16,479 bases of DNA from Colivicinus sp022776215 (GCA_022776215.1 JALFIR010000028.1:1-16479), one strand, 5' to 3'; shown: positions 1 to 7,428, counted from the first letter of the stretch. Numbers and translations are program-made. The notes: generated by a model not told the origin, from the letters alone.

Positions 1-204
1 TGGACTGCTTTAAAAAGAAATAAAAGCTTAATTCTTATTGATCCTAAAAATACAACACAAATGTGTTCTGTATGTGGTGTTATATCTGATGAAAAAATCA
101 TCTTAGGAATAGAAGAATGGACTTGTCCAAATTGTGGTAAACATCATATTAGAGATATTAATGCTGCAATAAATATTAAAAACAAGGGTCTATCCCTTGT
201 CTAA
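1..204 (+). CDS. tnpB: TnpB RNA-guided endonuclease, C-terminal fragment (cut by window edge)
   Basis: The open frame enters from the left edge and runs for 67 codons to TAA. It contains the diagnostic end of TnpB: a four-cysteine zinc ribbon (CSVC at fragment residues 22-25, CPNC at 42-45), then RDINAAINI (51-59), whose aspartate is the third RuvC catalytic acid. TnpB proteins are omega-RNA-guided DNA nucleases carried by IS200/IS605 and IS607 elements, and they help the element persist by cutting empty donor sites. The part seen is intact, with all four cysteines and the RuvC-III aspartate. Whether the upstream portion is complete, or has a tnpA partner, cannot be seen. The gene ends directly in the structured right end, as expected for a tnpB whose 3' end overlaps its guide RNA. 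Confidence 0.88.
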   Translation, partial: WTALKRNKSLILIDPKNTTQMCSVCGVISDEKIILGIEEWTCPNCGKHHIRDINAAINIKNKGLSLV

Positions 205-367
205 GTAAAGTATTAATTCGTAGTATGGCAACTCACTACGATAACCGCCTATTAATTGGTAAACCTCTACTTATAAATATTATAAGCAAGTAAAACTGTA
301 TTTAGGTAAGTTGTAGTTCTCTTATAAAGAGCCTACAAGCCTGTGGTTTTAACCACGGGTAGTTGAC
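205..367 (+). ncRNA. Candidate omega-RNA (reRNA) scaffold at the element right end
   Basis: This non-coding stretch after tnpB holds three clear hairpins. CGTAGT (219-224) pairs with ACTACG (235-240). A two-part stem follows, TTGTAG (311-316) with CTACAA (333-338), enclosing CTCTT (319-323) with AAGAG (327-331). The terminal hairpin is 340-347 with 352-359. In characterised TnpB systems the guide RNA comes from the tnpB 3' end plus the right end, and the guide is the flanking DNA just beyond the element. By that rule the scaffold would end near 367 and the guide would start at about 368. The 5' end of the RNA is not visible and probably lies inside tnpB. Function is inferred from position and folding only. 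Confidence 0.5.
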
Positions 368-385
368 TAAAAAGGAAAAGTATAA

Positions 386-1147
386 ATGGATAATGAAAAG
401 ATAATCACTGTAAAGAATCTAGACTTATATTATGGTGACCACAAGGCCCTAAATGGTATTAACATGGACATTGAAAGAAATTCCATTACTGCCTTCATTG
501 GACCTTCAGGTTGTGGTAAGTCTACTTTCTTAAGAACTTTAAATAGAATGAACGACCTTATTCCTAATGTAAAAATTGAAGGTGAGGTTATATATAATGA
601 CAAGAATATCTATGATAAGAATGTAGATATTTATAATTTAAGAAAAGAAGTGGGTATGGTCTTTCAAAAGCCTAATCCCTTCCCAATGAGTATCTATGAT
701 AATGTAGCCTATGGCCCTAGGACCCATGGTATTCATAATAAGAAGGAACTGGATAAGATTGTCGAGGAATCTTTAAAAAAGGCAGCCATCTTTGGTGAGG
801 TTAAAGATAATTTAAATAAGAGCGCTCTATCGTTATCAGGTGGTCAACAACAACGTCTATGCATCGCCAGAGCCCTAGCTGTTAAACCTAAGGTCTTATT
901 AATGGATGAGCCAACTAGTGCCCTTGATCCTATTTCTACAGGCAAGATTGAAGAATTGGCTCTCGTACTTAAGAAAGACTATTCAATTGTCATTGTTACC
1001 CATAATATGCAACAAGCATTACGTATTTCTGATAAGACAGCTTTCTTCTTGCTTGGAGATTTGATTGAATATGATGATACTCAAAAGATCTTCTCAATGC
1101 CTAAGAATAAGAAGACAGAAGATTATATTACAGGAAGGTTTGGATGA
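386..1147 (+). CDS. pstB: Phosphate ABC transporter ATP-binding protein PstB
   Basis: This is the cytoplasmic ATPase of the high-affinity PstSCAB phosphate importer. All ABC motifs are intact: Walker A GPSGCGKST (residues 39-47), Q-loop Q94 in VFQKPNPFPMSIYDNVAYGPR (a PstB hallmark), signature LSGGQQQR (150-157), Walker B VLLMDEP (170-176) and H-loop histidine 206. Its 253 residues are normal for PstB. The start is preceded by AAAGGA at 371-376, nine bases upstream. phoU follows after one base, so the two form an operon. The usual upstream partners pstS, pstC and pstA are absent; instead a TnpB element ends about 18 bases before the start, so transcription must come from within or beyond that element. 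No Pho box is visible directly upstream. Confidence 0.96.
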   Translation: MDNEKIITVKNLDLYYGDHKALNGINMDIERNSITAFIGPSGCGKSTFLRTLNRMNDLIPNVKIEGEVIYNDKNIYDKNVDIYNLRKEVGMVFQKPNPFPMSIYDNVAYGPRTHGIHNKKELDKIVEESLKKAAIFGEVKDNLNKSALSLSGGQQQRLCIARALAVKPKVLLMDEPTSALDPISTGKIEELALVLKKDYSIVIVTHNMQQALRISDKTAFFLLGDLIEYDDTQKIFSMPKNKKTEDYITGRFG

Positions 1148-1148
1148 T

Positions 1149-1787
1149 ATGCGTGAATATTTTGATAATGAATTAAAACAATTAAATTATGAACTAGTTG
1201 ATATGGCAAGTATTGCCGAGGGGATGATTCAAAAGGTAAATCACAATATTGGTATTTATAATGAAGAAGAATTAGATGAAGTAAAAGCCTACTATCAAAA
1301 GATTGATCGTAAACAACGTTTTATTGAATCTGAATGCATGAAGTTACTACTTCTTCAACAACCGGTTGCCAGTGACTTAAGACAAATCAGTTCGATCTTA
1401 AAGATGATTAATGATCTACAAAGAATCGGTGATCAAGCTGAGAATATTGCTGAAATCCTTAGTATCACCAACAAGACTTGCGTCAGTATGAATGTCGAAG
1501 TAAAAGAAATGGCTAATCTTTGTGTAAAGATGTTGAATGATGGTGTAAATTCTTTTGTGAACAAGGATCTTAAATTAGCTAATAGTGTTATTAGTATGGA
1601 TGATAAGATTGACAATAATTTTAATATTGTAAAGGAACAATTGATTGATATTATTCATAATGATAAAAATGATGGAGAATATGTCATTGATATCTTGATG
1701 TGTGCTAAGTATTTTGAGAAGATTGGTGATCATTGCGCGAATATTGCCAAGTGGACCGTCTTTTATTTAACTGGTAAGCATATTTAA
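1149..1787 (+). CDS. phoU: Phosphate signalling protein PhoU
   Basis: PhoU is a cytoplasmic regulator that links Pst transporter status to the PhoR kinase and keeps the Pho regulon off when phosphate is plentiful. The 212-residue protein has the expected two three-helix repeats, each with the metal-binding signature: DLQRIGDQAENI (residues 89-100) and YFEKIGDHCANIA (188-200). I chose the ATG at 1149 because AGGAAGG (about 1133-1139) lies just upstream and the protein then begins MREYFDNELKQLN, a normal PhoU start. An in-frame ATG at 1065 would add 28 residues read out of frame inside pstB and looks spurious. The gene begins one base after the pstB stop codon, suggesting translational coupling. 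Confidence 0.95.
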   Translation: MREYFDNELKQLNYELVDMASIAEGMIQKVNHNIGIYNEEELDEVKAYYQKIDRKQRFIESECMKLLLLQQPVASDLRQISSILKMINDLQRIGDQAENIAEILSITNKTCVSMNVEVKEMANLCVKMLNDGVNSFVNKDLKLANSVISMDDKIDNNFNIVKEQLIDIIHNDKNDGEYVIDILMCAKYFEKIGDHCANIAKWTVFYLTGKHI

Positions 1788-1790
1788 TTA

Positions 1791-1830
1791 TTTTACACAG
1801 ATTTTACAATTGCTTGTGGTAAGGATAACA
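1791..1830 (+). promoter_or_regulatory. Candidate Pho box before the response regulator gene
   Basis: TTTTACA at 1791-1797 and again at 1802-1808 are exactly 11 bases apart. GATAACA at 1824-1830 is in the same 11-base phase (offset 33); the intermediate position, 1813, is degenerate. Direct TTAACA-like repeats with about 11-bp spacing are the known binding pattern of PhoP in Bacillus. The 82-base gap between phoU and the regulator has no clear terminator, and a Shine-Dalgarno-like AGAGG lies near 1856-1860. The site suggests autoregulation of the two-component operon. Confidence 0.5.
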
Positions 1831-1869
1831 TTTGTTAGGTAACATTAAATTGTAAAGAGGAAGTGTAAG

Positions 1870-2562
1870 ATGATGATTTTTTGTGTAGAAGATGATCGTG
1901 GAATAAGAGAATTAATGACCTATACCCTAAATGCTTCTGGTTATGAGGCTTTGGGTTTAAAAGATGGCAAAGAATTAGATGAGGCTTTAAAAAGTGAGAA
2001 GCCTTGTTTAATAACCCTAGATATTATGCTTCCTAATGAAGATGGTATCTCTATTTTAAAGCGTCTTAAAAATGACGAAAGATACCATGATATCCCAATA
2101 ATTATGGCTAGTGCCAAGGGTGAAGAATATGATAAGGTTATTGGATTAGACTTGGGTGCTGATGACTATTTGGCAAAGCCCTTTGGCATGATGGAGATGG
2201 TATCACGTATTAAGGCTGTTTTAAGAAGAAGTGAAGTGATTAATAAGAAACAAGAATTAAGAAATGGTCCTATTTATTTAAACAATATTAAGCATATAGT
2301 GACTGTGGATGGCAAAGAGATTGAATTAACGCTTAAGGAATATGAATTATTATTGTTGTTTATGAACAATATTGGCATTGTCTTTACAAGAGAACATTTA
2401 TTAGCTTCTATTTGGGATAGCAATTTTGTAGGAGAGAGCAGAACCATTGATGTTCATGTAGGAACGCTACGTAATAAGTTAGGTAACTGTGGTTCTTGTA
2501 TCAAGACATTAAGGGGTGTTGGTTACAAGATGGAGGCAATTTATGAAGAAAAAGATATTTAA
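1870..2562 (+). CDS. phoP: OmpR/PhoB-family response regulator, PhoP/PhoB-like
   Basis: This is a DNA-binding response regulator, probably the Pho regulon activator. The N-terminal receiver domain (about residues 1-118) has the acidic pair E7/D8-D9, the phosphoacceptor D51 in LITLDIMLPNEDG, the switch position S81 and the conserved lysine K103 in LAKPF. The C-terminal winged helix (about 133-225) shows LTLKEYELLLLF, a recognition helix around SRTIDVHVGTLRNKLG and the closing IKTLRGVGYKME. The length of 230 residues is usual. The gene lies between phoU and a PAS-containing kinase whose start it overlaps, the classic context for PhoP/PhoR. The symbol rests on that neighbourhood; the domain pattern alone would fit many OmpR-family regulators. 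An immediate second ATG (1873) is an equally possible start. Confidence 0.88.
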   Translation: MMIFCVEDDRGIRELMTYTLNASGYEALGLKDGKELDEALKSEKPCLITLDIMLPNEDGISILKRLKNDERYHDIPIIMASAKGEEYDKVIGLDLGADDYLAKPFGMMEMVSRIKAVLRRSEVINKKQELRNGPIYLNNIKHIVTVDGKEIELTLKEYELLLLFMNNIGIVFTREHLLASIWDSNFVGESRTIDVHVGTLRNKLGNCGSCIKTLRGVGYKMEAIYEEKDI

Positions 2563-4195
2563 GTCAACTTGTCTAGTTGGGATAATTACTTTAGTTTGTT
2601 CATTATTATTGATAATGAACGTTTTATATGAATATTTTACAAGTGTTCAATTAAGACAATTACAATTAGACACTACTTTTGCATCTACTGCCGTTGAAAG
2701 AGATGGCTTGGATTATTTAGATAATTTGGATAAGACTGAATGTCGTATTACTTGGATTTCCAAGGATGGTAAAGTCTTGTTTGATAATGAGGTTGATGCA
2801 GGCAAGCTTGAAAATCACCTAGAAAGAGAAGAAGTTAAACAGGCTATTGAAAAGGGTGAGGGCACAAGTATCCGTTATTCAAATACAATGTTATATAAGT
2901 CTTTATATAGTGCTCGTTTATTAAATGATGGTTCAATTATTAGAACATCTTTGTCTCAATCATCTATTTGGGCCATTGCGATCAGCATGATTCAACCATT
3001 ATTAATTGTGATTTTGATTATGATTATTTTATCTTTCTATTTAGCTTATAGAATTTCTAATAGGGTAGTAGAACCTTTAAATGAGATTGATTTAGATCAT
3101 CCAGAGACTTGTGAGACTTATGAGGAATTAGAGCCTCTTATGAATAGACTTACTTATCAACAGAAGCAGATTCATAATAAGGAAGAGGAGCTTAAACAGA
3201 AGCGTAATGAATTTATTACGGCAACCGAGAATTTAAATGAAGGCTTAGTACTATTGAATAAAGATGGTGTTATTCTTTCAATTAATGATTTTGCGTGTAA
3301 GTTATTAAACATTTCATCATATGCGGTAGGTAAGGACTTATTGTTGTTTAATAATTCGATTGAAGTTCAAGAATTGTTGAATAAGGCATCAGCTGGTAAT
3401 AAGACTGAGATGGTAGTTCCTATTAAGGATAATGATTATGAATTCTATGCCAGTCCCATTGTGTCTAAGGAAAAGGTTAATGGTATTGCCTTGTTAATTA
3501 TTGATATTTCAGAGAAAGAAAAGGCTGAACAAATGCGTAAAGAATTTACAGCCAATGTTTCTCATGAATTAAAGACACCACTTCAAAATATTTCGGGTTG
3601 TGCTGAATTATTGAGTAATGGTTTAGTTAAGAAAGAAGATATTACGAAGTTTTCTAATCAAATTTATAGTGAATCTAAGCGTTTAATGACCCTTATTGAT
3701 GACATTATTAAGTTATCTTTCCTGGATGAAGACAATAATGATAGTGTTGATTATAAGGATGTTGATGTTTATAAGTTATGTGAAAGTGTAAATAATGATT
3801 TAGCTCTTGTAGCCAAGAATAGCGATGTTACTTTAAGTCTTAATGGTGAACATTTTATTACTAATTCTTCATCTAGACTTCTATATATGGTTATCTATAA
3901 CTTGGTAGATAATGCGATTAAATATAATCGTCCAGGTGGTTATGTTGATGTTAGTGTATCTAATGAAGGTATCATCAAGGTCAAGGATAATGGCATTGGT
4001 ATTCCTGAAGAATCGATAGACAGAATATTTGAACGATTCTATCGTGTAGATAAGTCTCATTCTAAAGAAGTTGGTGGTACTGGCTTGGGTTTATCCATTG
4101 TTAAGCATGCAGTGTTGACTCTTGGTGGTGATATTTCGCTAAAGTCTAAACTAAACAAGGGTAGTGAATTTACAATCGTTTTACCAAAAATTTAA
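2543..4195 (+). CDS. phoR: PhoR-like membrane sensor histidine kinase
   Basis: This 550-residue membrane kinase probably phosphorylates the preceding regulator. Transmembrane segments lie at about 8-30 and 143-168 and enclose a roughly 110-residue outer sensor domain. A short degenerate HAMP-like linker and coiled region (170-225) leads to a PAS domain (about 226-325). The dimerisation domain carries the phospho-acceptor H341 in FTANVSHELKTPL. The ATPase domain has the N box (NLVDNAIKYN, 453-462), G1 DNGIGI (482-487), F box FERFYRVD (496-503) and G2 GGTGLGL (511-517). The ATG at 2543 is chosen because GGAGG (2532-2536) sits six bases upstream; the gene thus overlaps the regulator by 20 bases, implying coupled translation. 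An in-frame ATG at 2516 lacks such a site. The exact sensed signal is inferred from context. Confidence 0.9.
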   Translation: MKKKIFKSTCLVGIITLVCSLLLIMNVLYEYFTSVQLRQLQLDTTFASTAVERDGLDYLDNLDKTECRITWISKDGKVLFDNEVDAGKLENHLEREEVKQAIEKGEGTSIRYSNTMLYKSLYSARLLNDGSIIRTSLSQSSIWAIAISMIQPLLIVILIMIILSFYLAYRISNRVVEPLNEIDLDHPETCETYEELEPLMNRLTYQQKQIHNKEEELKQKRNEFITATENLNEGLVLLNKDGVILSINDFACKLLNISSYAVGKDLLLFNNSIEVQELLNKASAGNKTEMVVPIKDNDYEFYASPIVSKEKVNGIALLIIDISEKEKAEQMRKEFTANVSHELKTPLQNISGCAELLSNGLVKKEDITKFSNQIYSESKRLMTLIDDIIKLSFLDEDNNDSVDYKDVDVYKLCESVNNDLALVAKNSDVTLSLNGEHFITNSSSRLLYMVIYNLVDNAIKYNRPGGYVDVSVSNEGIIKVKDNGIGIPEESIDRIFERFYRVDKSHSKEVGGTGLGLSIVKHAVLTLGGDISLKSKLNKGSEFTIVLPKI

Positions 4196-4196
4196 A

Positions 4197-4236
4197 TTTT
4201 ACATTTACTTTACATTCCCTTTTTATATCTTTAACA
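4197..4236 (+). promoter_or_regulatory. Candidate Pho box before the Na+/Pi cotransporter gene
   Basis: TTTTACA (4197-4203) and CTTTACA (4208-4214) are 11 bases apart, and TTTAACA (4230-4236) falls on the same phase at offset 33. The intermediate slot (4219, CTTTTTA) is a weak match. This is the same phasing, with the same missing third slot, as the site before the response regulator. A TATATC at 4224-4229 could be the -10 element, giving a short leader before the start at 4274. It suggests that PhoP activates the cotransporter directly. Confidence 0.5.
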
Positions 4237-4250
4237 AGGCTTTGTTAAAG
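4229..4250 (+). repeat. Perfect 9-bp inverted repeat upstream of the cotransporter gene
   Basis: CTTTAACAA (4229-4237) and TTGTTAAAG (4242-4250) are perfect inverted copies around the 4-base centre GGCT. It overlaps the last Pho-box half-site and ends 23 bases before the start codon. It could be an operator, or a small hairpin in the 5' leader. It lacks a long T-run, so a terminator is unlikely. Confidence 0.45.
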
Positions 4251-4273
4251 TGAATATGGAAAGGGATTTTATT

Positions 4274-6025
4274 ATGGATTTATTTGATGTATTAACTTTA
4301 ATAGGAGGCCTTAGTTTATTCTTGTTTGGAATGAACATTATGGGTCAGGCACTTGAAAGAAAGGCAGGTAATAAGCTTAAGGATTTACTTGCGAAGATGA
4401 CTAATAGTAAGTTTAAGGGCTTTTTAACTGGTCTTGTGATAACGACTGTTATTCAATCTTCTAGTGCAACTACTGTTATGGTTGTTGGTTTTGTGAATTC
4501 AGGTTTAATGACTCTAAGGCAGGCAATCAATGTCATTATGGGTGCTAATATTGGTACTACGATTACTTCTTGGATTTTGTCTCTAGGTGATATTGATGGT
4601 AGTAGTATCTTAATTACTTTATTAAAGCCTACATCTTTCACGCCAATCCTGGCACTAGTGGGAATAATCTTTTATATGTTTCTTAAGGATGATTCTAAGA
4701 AGGATATTGGTTCAATATTATTAGGCTTTGCGACATTGATGTTTGGCATGGATACCATGTCTAATGCCGTATCGGGTCTTGCGAATGTTCCTGGTTTCTC
4801 TAATTTGTTTATTTTGTTTACTAACCCATTATTGGGTGTTCTTGTTGGTGCTTTATTAACGGCTATTATTCAATCAAGTTCGGCTTCAGTTGGTATCTTG
4901 CAAGCCTTATCAAGTACAGGGCAAGTTACTTATGGGGCTGCGGTTCCTATTATTATGGGACAAAATATTGGTACTTGTGTTACTTGTTTATTATCTTCTA
5001 TTGGCACTAATAAGAATGCTAGAAGAGCGGCAGTAGTGCATTTATTGTTTAATACGATTGGTACAGTAGTGATTCTAACTTTATTCTGTATTATTAAAAC
5101 TTTTGTCTATATTCCTTTATTGAGTGAACAGGCTTCAATGTTTGGGATTGCATTAACTCATTCTATCTTTAATGTTTTATGTGTAATGATTCTGCTTCCA
5201 ATGTCAGCTTTACTTGAAAAATTAGCGTTAAGAATTATTCCTGATGATAAGATAAAAGAAAAATATGATGAGCTTGATACTCGTTTGTTTGTTACACCAA
5301 CCTTAGCTTTAGCACAAGCTAAGTCTAGTTTAAGTGATATGGCTGATACTTCAAGAAAGGCTATCACAATGGCTTTAAAGTCAGTTAATAATTATTCTGA
5401 TAAGTTATATGAGGATATTCTTAAACAAGAAGACAAGAATGATAGATATGAGGATAAGATTGGTACTTATTTGGTAGATTTAAGTTCTAAGAATAATTTG
5501 AGTGAGAGTGAAAGTAAAGAGGTTTCTAAGATGTTGAAGATTATTGGAGACTTAGAGAGAATTGCCGATCATGCGATTAATATTGGTCAAGCTAGTAGGG
5601 AACTTAGGGATAAGAATTTGTCTTTGAGTGAGGATGCGATTAAGGAAATGGATAATATGCTTAATGCGGTTAAAGAGTGTGTTGATCTTTCTTTATTGGC
5701 ATTTGAAAAGGATGATTTGGCTATTGCCCTAAAGGTACCACCGCTTGAAGAGGTTATTGATGAGCTTAAGGCCAAGCTTAGAGCCAATCATATTGATAGG
5801 GTTAAAAGAAGACAATGTTCAATTGAGGCTGGTTTTATTTGGTCAGACTTATTAACTAATTTAGAGAGAGTTGGTGATCATTGTAATAATATTGCGACCG
5901 ACGTTATTGATGATTTAAATTATGATAATCGTTATTTCCATAAGACTAAAAGACATGCTTCTGATGATGAAGGGTATGATGCGTTATATAGAGATTATTC
6001 TTTGAAATATGGCAATTTAGTTTAA
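4274..6025 (+). CDS. Na+/phosphate cotransporter with C-terminal PhoU domain (NptA/YjbB type)
   Basis: This is a secondary phosphate transporter of the Na/Pi cotransporter family, with 583 residues. The membrane part (about 1-320) carries the two inverted family repeats, each marked by a QSSS motif (QSSSATT 61-67 and QSSSASV 200-206) followed by an NIGT motif (GANIGTT 90-96 and GQNIGTC 229-235). The cytoplasmic tail (about 345-560) is PhoU-like, with DLERIADHAINI (426-437) and LERVGDHCNNIA (530-541). I start at 4274 because GGAAAGGG (4258-4265) precedes it and MDLFDVLTLIGGLSLFLFGM is the usual opening; a GTG at 4250 would add only eight residues and has no ribosome site. The candidate Pho box upstream and its place after phoR suggest a phosphate-starvation role. 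Some family members export phosphate, so direction of transport is uncertain. Confidence 0.93.
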   Translation: MDLFDVLTLIGGLSLFLFGMNIMGQALERKAGNKLKDLLAKMTNSKFKGFLTGLVITTVIQSSSATTVMVVGFVNSGLMTLRQAINVIMGANIGTTITSWILSLGDIDGSSILITLLKPTSFTPILALVGIIFYMFLKDDSKKDIGSILLGFATLMFGMDTMSNAVSGLANVPGFSNLFILFTNPLLGVLVGALLTAIIQSSSASVGILQALSSTGQVTYGAAVPIIMGQNIGTCVTCLLSSIGTNKNARRAAVVHLLFNTIGTVVILTLFCIIKTFVYIPLLSEQASMFGIALTHSIFNVLCVMILLPMSALLEKLALRIIPDDKIKEKYDELDTRLFVTPTLALAQAKSSLSDMADTSRKAITMALKSVNNYSDKLYEDILKQEDKNDRYEDKIGTYLVDLSSKNNLSESESKEVSKMLKIIGDLERIADHAINIGQASRELRDKNLSLSEDAIKEMDNMLNAVKECVDLSLLAFEKDDLAIALKVPPLEEVIDELKAKLRANHIDRVKRRQCSIEAGFIWSDLLTNLERVGDHCNNIATDVIDDLNYDNRYFHKTKRHASDDEGYDALYRDYSLKYGNLV

Positions 6026-6045
6026 ATTTTGAAATGTGCTTAAAT

Positions 6046-6075
6046 TTGCGTAATTTCTATTATTTAAGTTAAAAT
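6046..6075 (+). promoter_or_regulatory. Candidate promoter of the TetR-family gene, leaderless arrangement
   Basis: TTGCGT (6046-6051) and TAAAAT (6070-6075) are 18 bases apart. TAAAAT differs from the -10 consensus by one base. Only six bases separate it from the ATG at 6082, so transcription would start at about the A of the start codon. No Shine-Dalgarno sequence lies upstream of that ATG, which fits a leaderless message. Confidence 0.5.
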
Positions 6076-6081
6076 AGTTTT

Positions 6082-6618
6082 ATGGCAATACGTACAAATA
6101 AAGCAATTATAGAAACTTTTGAAGAAATGTTAGATGAGATGCCTTTTGAGAAGATTACGGTTTCTTCTTTGGCAAAAAGATGTGAGATCTCTCCTAATAC
6201 ATTCTACTATCACTATGAGGATATTTATGATCTTCTCGAGAAGTGGTTTGCGATTAAAAGGGAAGAGTGGACTGATTTGCATGATTGGAAGAAGTCTTTG
6301 AAGGGTATGGCTGATTCATGCCAGAGTCATAAGAAGAGGTTCTATCATATCTATAATTCTTTATCTCGTAATTATTTAGAGCGTATGATTTTTAGGTATG
6401 AGAAGGATGTTATCGCTGAATATTTTGATACTTCTTTAAATGGTAAAAATATTTCTGAAGAGAAGAAAAATGAAATTACTGATTTTATCTTGTTTGGTTT
6501 AACTGGCGCTTTCTTAAAATTTGTCTGGAATGATATGAATGATGATACAGATAAATTTGTTAATAGTATCGCTGATTTGATTGATGGTTATATAACTTAT
6601 TCAGTTAAGAACTTATAA
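6082..6618 (+). CDS. TetR/AcrR-family transcriptional regulator
   Basis: A 178-residue one-domain regulator. The N-terminal TetR helix-turn-helix is clear: TFEEMLDEMPFEKITVSSLAKRCEIS then NTFYYHYEDIYDLLEKWF, with the recognition region at about residues 24-47. The C-terminal helical ligand domain (about 60-178) is not recognisable as to ligand. The ATG at 6082 is needed to keep the first helix of the DNA-binding domain, although it has no Shine-Dalgarno site; the next in-frame ATG (6127) would remove much of helix 1. It lies in a 56-base gap after the phosphate genes and 57 bases before a GNAT gene, so its target could be either neighbour or distant. A weak hairpin with a T-run follows it. 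No operator palindrome was seen around its own promoter. Confidence 0.85.
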   Translation: MAIRTNKAIIETFEEMLDEMPFEKITVSSLAKRCEISPNTFYYHYEDIYDLLEKWFAIKREEWTDLHDWKKSLKGMADSCQSHKKRFYHIYNSLSRNYLERMIFRYEKDVIAEYFDTSLNGKNISEEKKNEITDFILFGLTGAFLKFVWNDMNDDTDKFVNSIADLIDGYITYSVKNL

Positions 6619-6642
6619 GGCCTTTGTGCCTTTTTGTTTTTG
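6617..6642 (+). terminator. Weak intrinsic terminator after the TetR-family gene
   Basis: AAGGC (6617-6621) pairs with GCCTT (6628-6632) around a six-base loop, and a T-rich run follows. The stem is only five base pairs and begins inside the stop codon, so it may be leaky. Confidence 0.5.
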
Positions 6643-6675
6643 AGAAAAATGTAAAATAACCTAATGAGGAATAAT

Positions 6676-7428
6676 ATGGAATATATAAGGGTAACAAAAG
6701 AGAATATTGATAAGGAACATATCTGTTGTGCTATTTCTAGTAATAAGGATGTGCAGGTAATATCTAAGAAAGATTGGTTAAGAGATAGGTTTGATGATGG
6801 CTTGGTTTTTCTTAAAAGTGTTGAACGAGGTAAATGTTTCATTGAGTATATACCGGCTGAGAACGCATGGAATCCCATTGATGGAGATGGTTATATGTAT
6901 ATTGATTGTCTATGGGTAGCAGGTTCTTTTAAGGGACATGGTTATTCTAGTGAATTATTAGAATATTGTATAAATGATAGTAAAGAGAAGGGCAAGAAGG
7001 GTTTGTGTATTCTTTGTGCATCAAAGAAGAAACCTTTCTTGTCTGATCCTAAATTTTTAAAACATAAGGGTTTTATGCCTTGTGATGAGGCTGATAATGG
7101 TATTGAGCTTTGGTATCTACCTTTTGATGATATAAATGATAAGCCGAGGTTTAAAGAATGTGCTAAGCATCCTTATGTTGATGAAAAAGGCTATGTCTTA
7201 TATTACACAAGTCAATGTCCCTTTAATGCTAAGTATGTACCGATGTTAGTGGATATTGCCAAAGAACATAATGTAGCTTTTAAGGCTATTCATATTACAA
7301 CCAAGGAACAAGCTCAAAGCGTACCTACTCCAGTTACAACTTATGCCTTGTTTTGTGATGGTAAGTATCTTACTAATGAACAATTAAATAGTACAAAGTT
7401 TCTAAAAATGATTAAAGGTGTTGATTAA
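6676..7428 (+). CDS. yoaP: YoaP-like protein: GNAT acetyltransferase domain plus thioredoxin-like tail
   Basis: A 250-residue two-domain protein. Residues about 1-150 form a GNAT fold, with acetyl-CoA loop motif FKGHGYSSELLEY (85-97) after the strand YIDCLWV. Residues about 155-250 match the YoaP C-terminal domain: strand VLYYTSQCPFNAKYVP (174-189) with one cysteine at the position of a redox motif, and TPVTTYALFCDGKYL (218-232), whose proline recalls the cis-proline of thioredoxin folds. B. subtilis YoaP has the same layout; its substrate is not established to my knowledge. I chose the ATG at 6676 because TGAGGA (6665-6670) lies five bases upstream; the in-frame ATG at 6664 overlaps this site and lacks its own. 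The stop codon lies in a shared terminator with the converging TetR gene. Confidence 0.82.
   Translation: MEYIRVTKENIDKEHICCAISSNKDVQVISKKDWLRDRFDDGLVFLKSVERGKCFIEYIPAENAWNPIDGDGYMYIDCLWVAGSFKGHGYSSELLEYCINDSKEKGKKGLCILCASKKKPFLSDPKFLKHKGFMPCDEADNGIELWYLPFDDINDKPRFKECAKHPYVDEKGYVLYYTSQCPFNAKYVPMLVDIAKEHNVAFKAIHITTKEQAQSVPTPVTTYALFCDGKYLTNEQLNSTKFLKMIKGVD

Larger units (their letters stand above)
1..368 (+). mobile_element. Right part of an IS200/IS605-family (TnpB-bearing) element
   Basis: The segment holds the 3' end of a tnpB gene followed by a non-coding right end rich in hairpins. The last hairpin (340-359, CCTGTGG paired with CCACGGG) is followed by TAGTTGAC, which resembles subterminal right ends of IS605-type elements; I place the boundary at about 367-368. 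The left end, any tnpA and the rest of tnpB lie outside the window. The element points the same way as pstB and ends only about 18 nt before the pstB start codon, so it sits between pstB and whatever used to precede it. Confidence 0.75.

Noticed and set aside
1065..1148. Longer phoU starting inside pstB
   Set aside because: The extra 28 residues are an out-of-frame reading of pstB; the ATG at 1149 has a good ribosome site and gives a normal PhoU N-terminus.
6597..6878. A 93-residue hydrophobic minus-strand frame across the TetR-YoaP gap
   Set aside because: It overlaps two well-supported plus-strand genes and a terminator, has no ribosome site of note, and its hydrophobicity arises from the antisense of lysine-rich codons.
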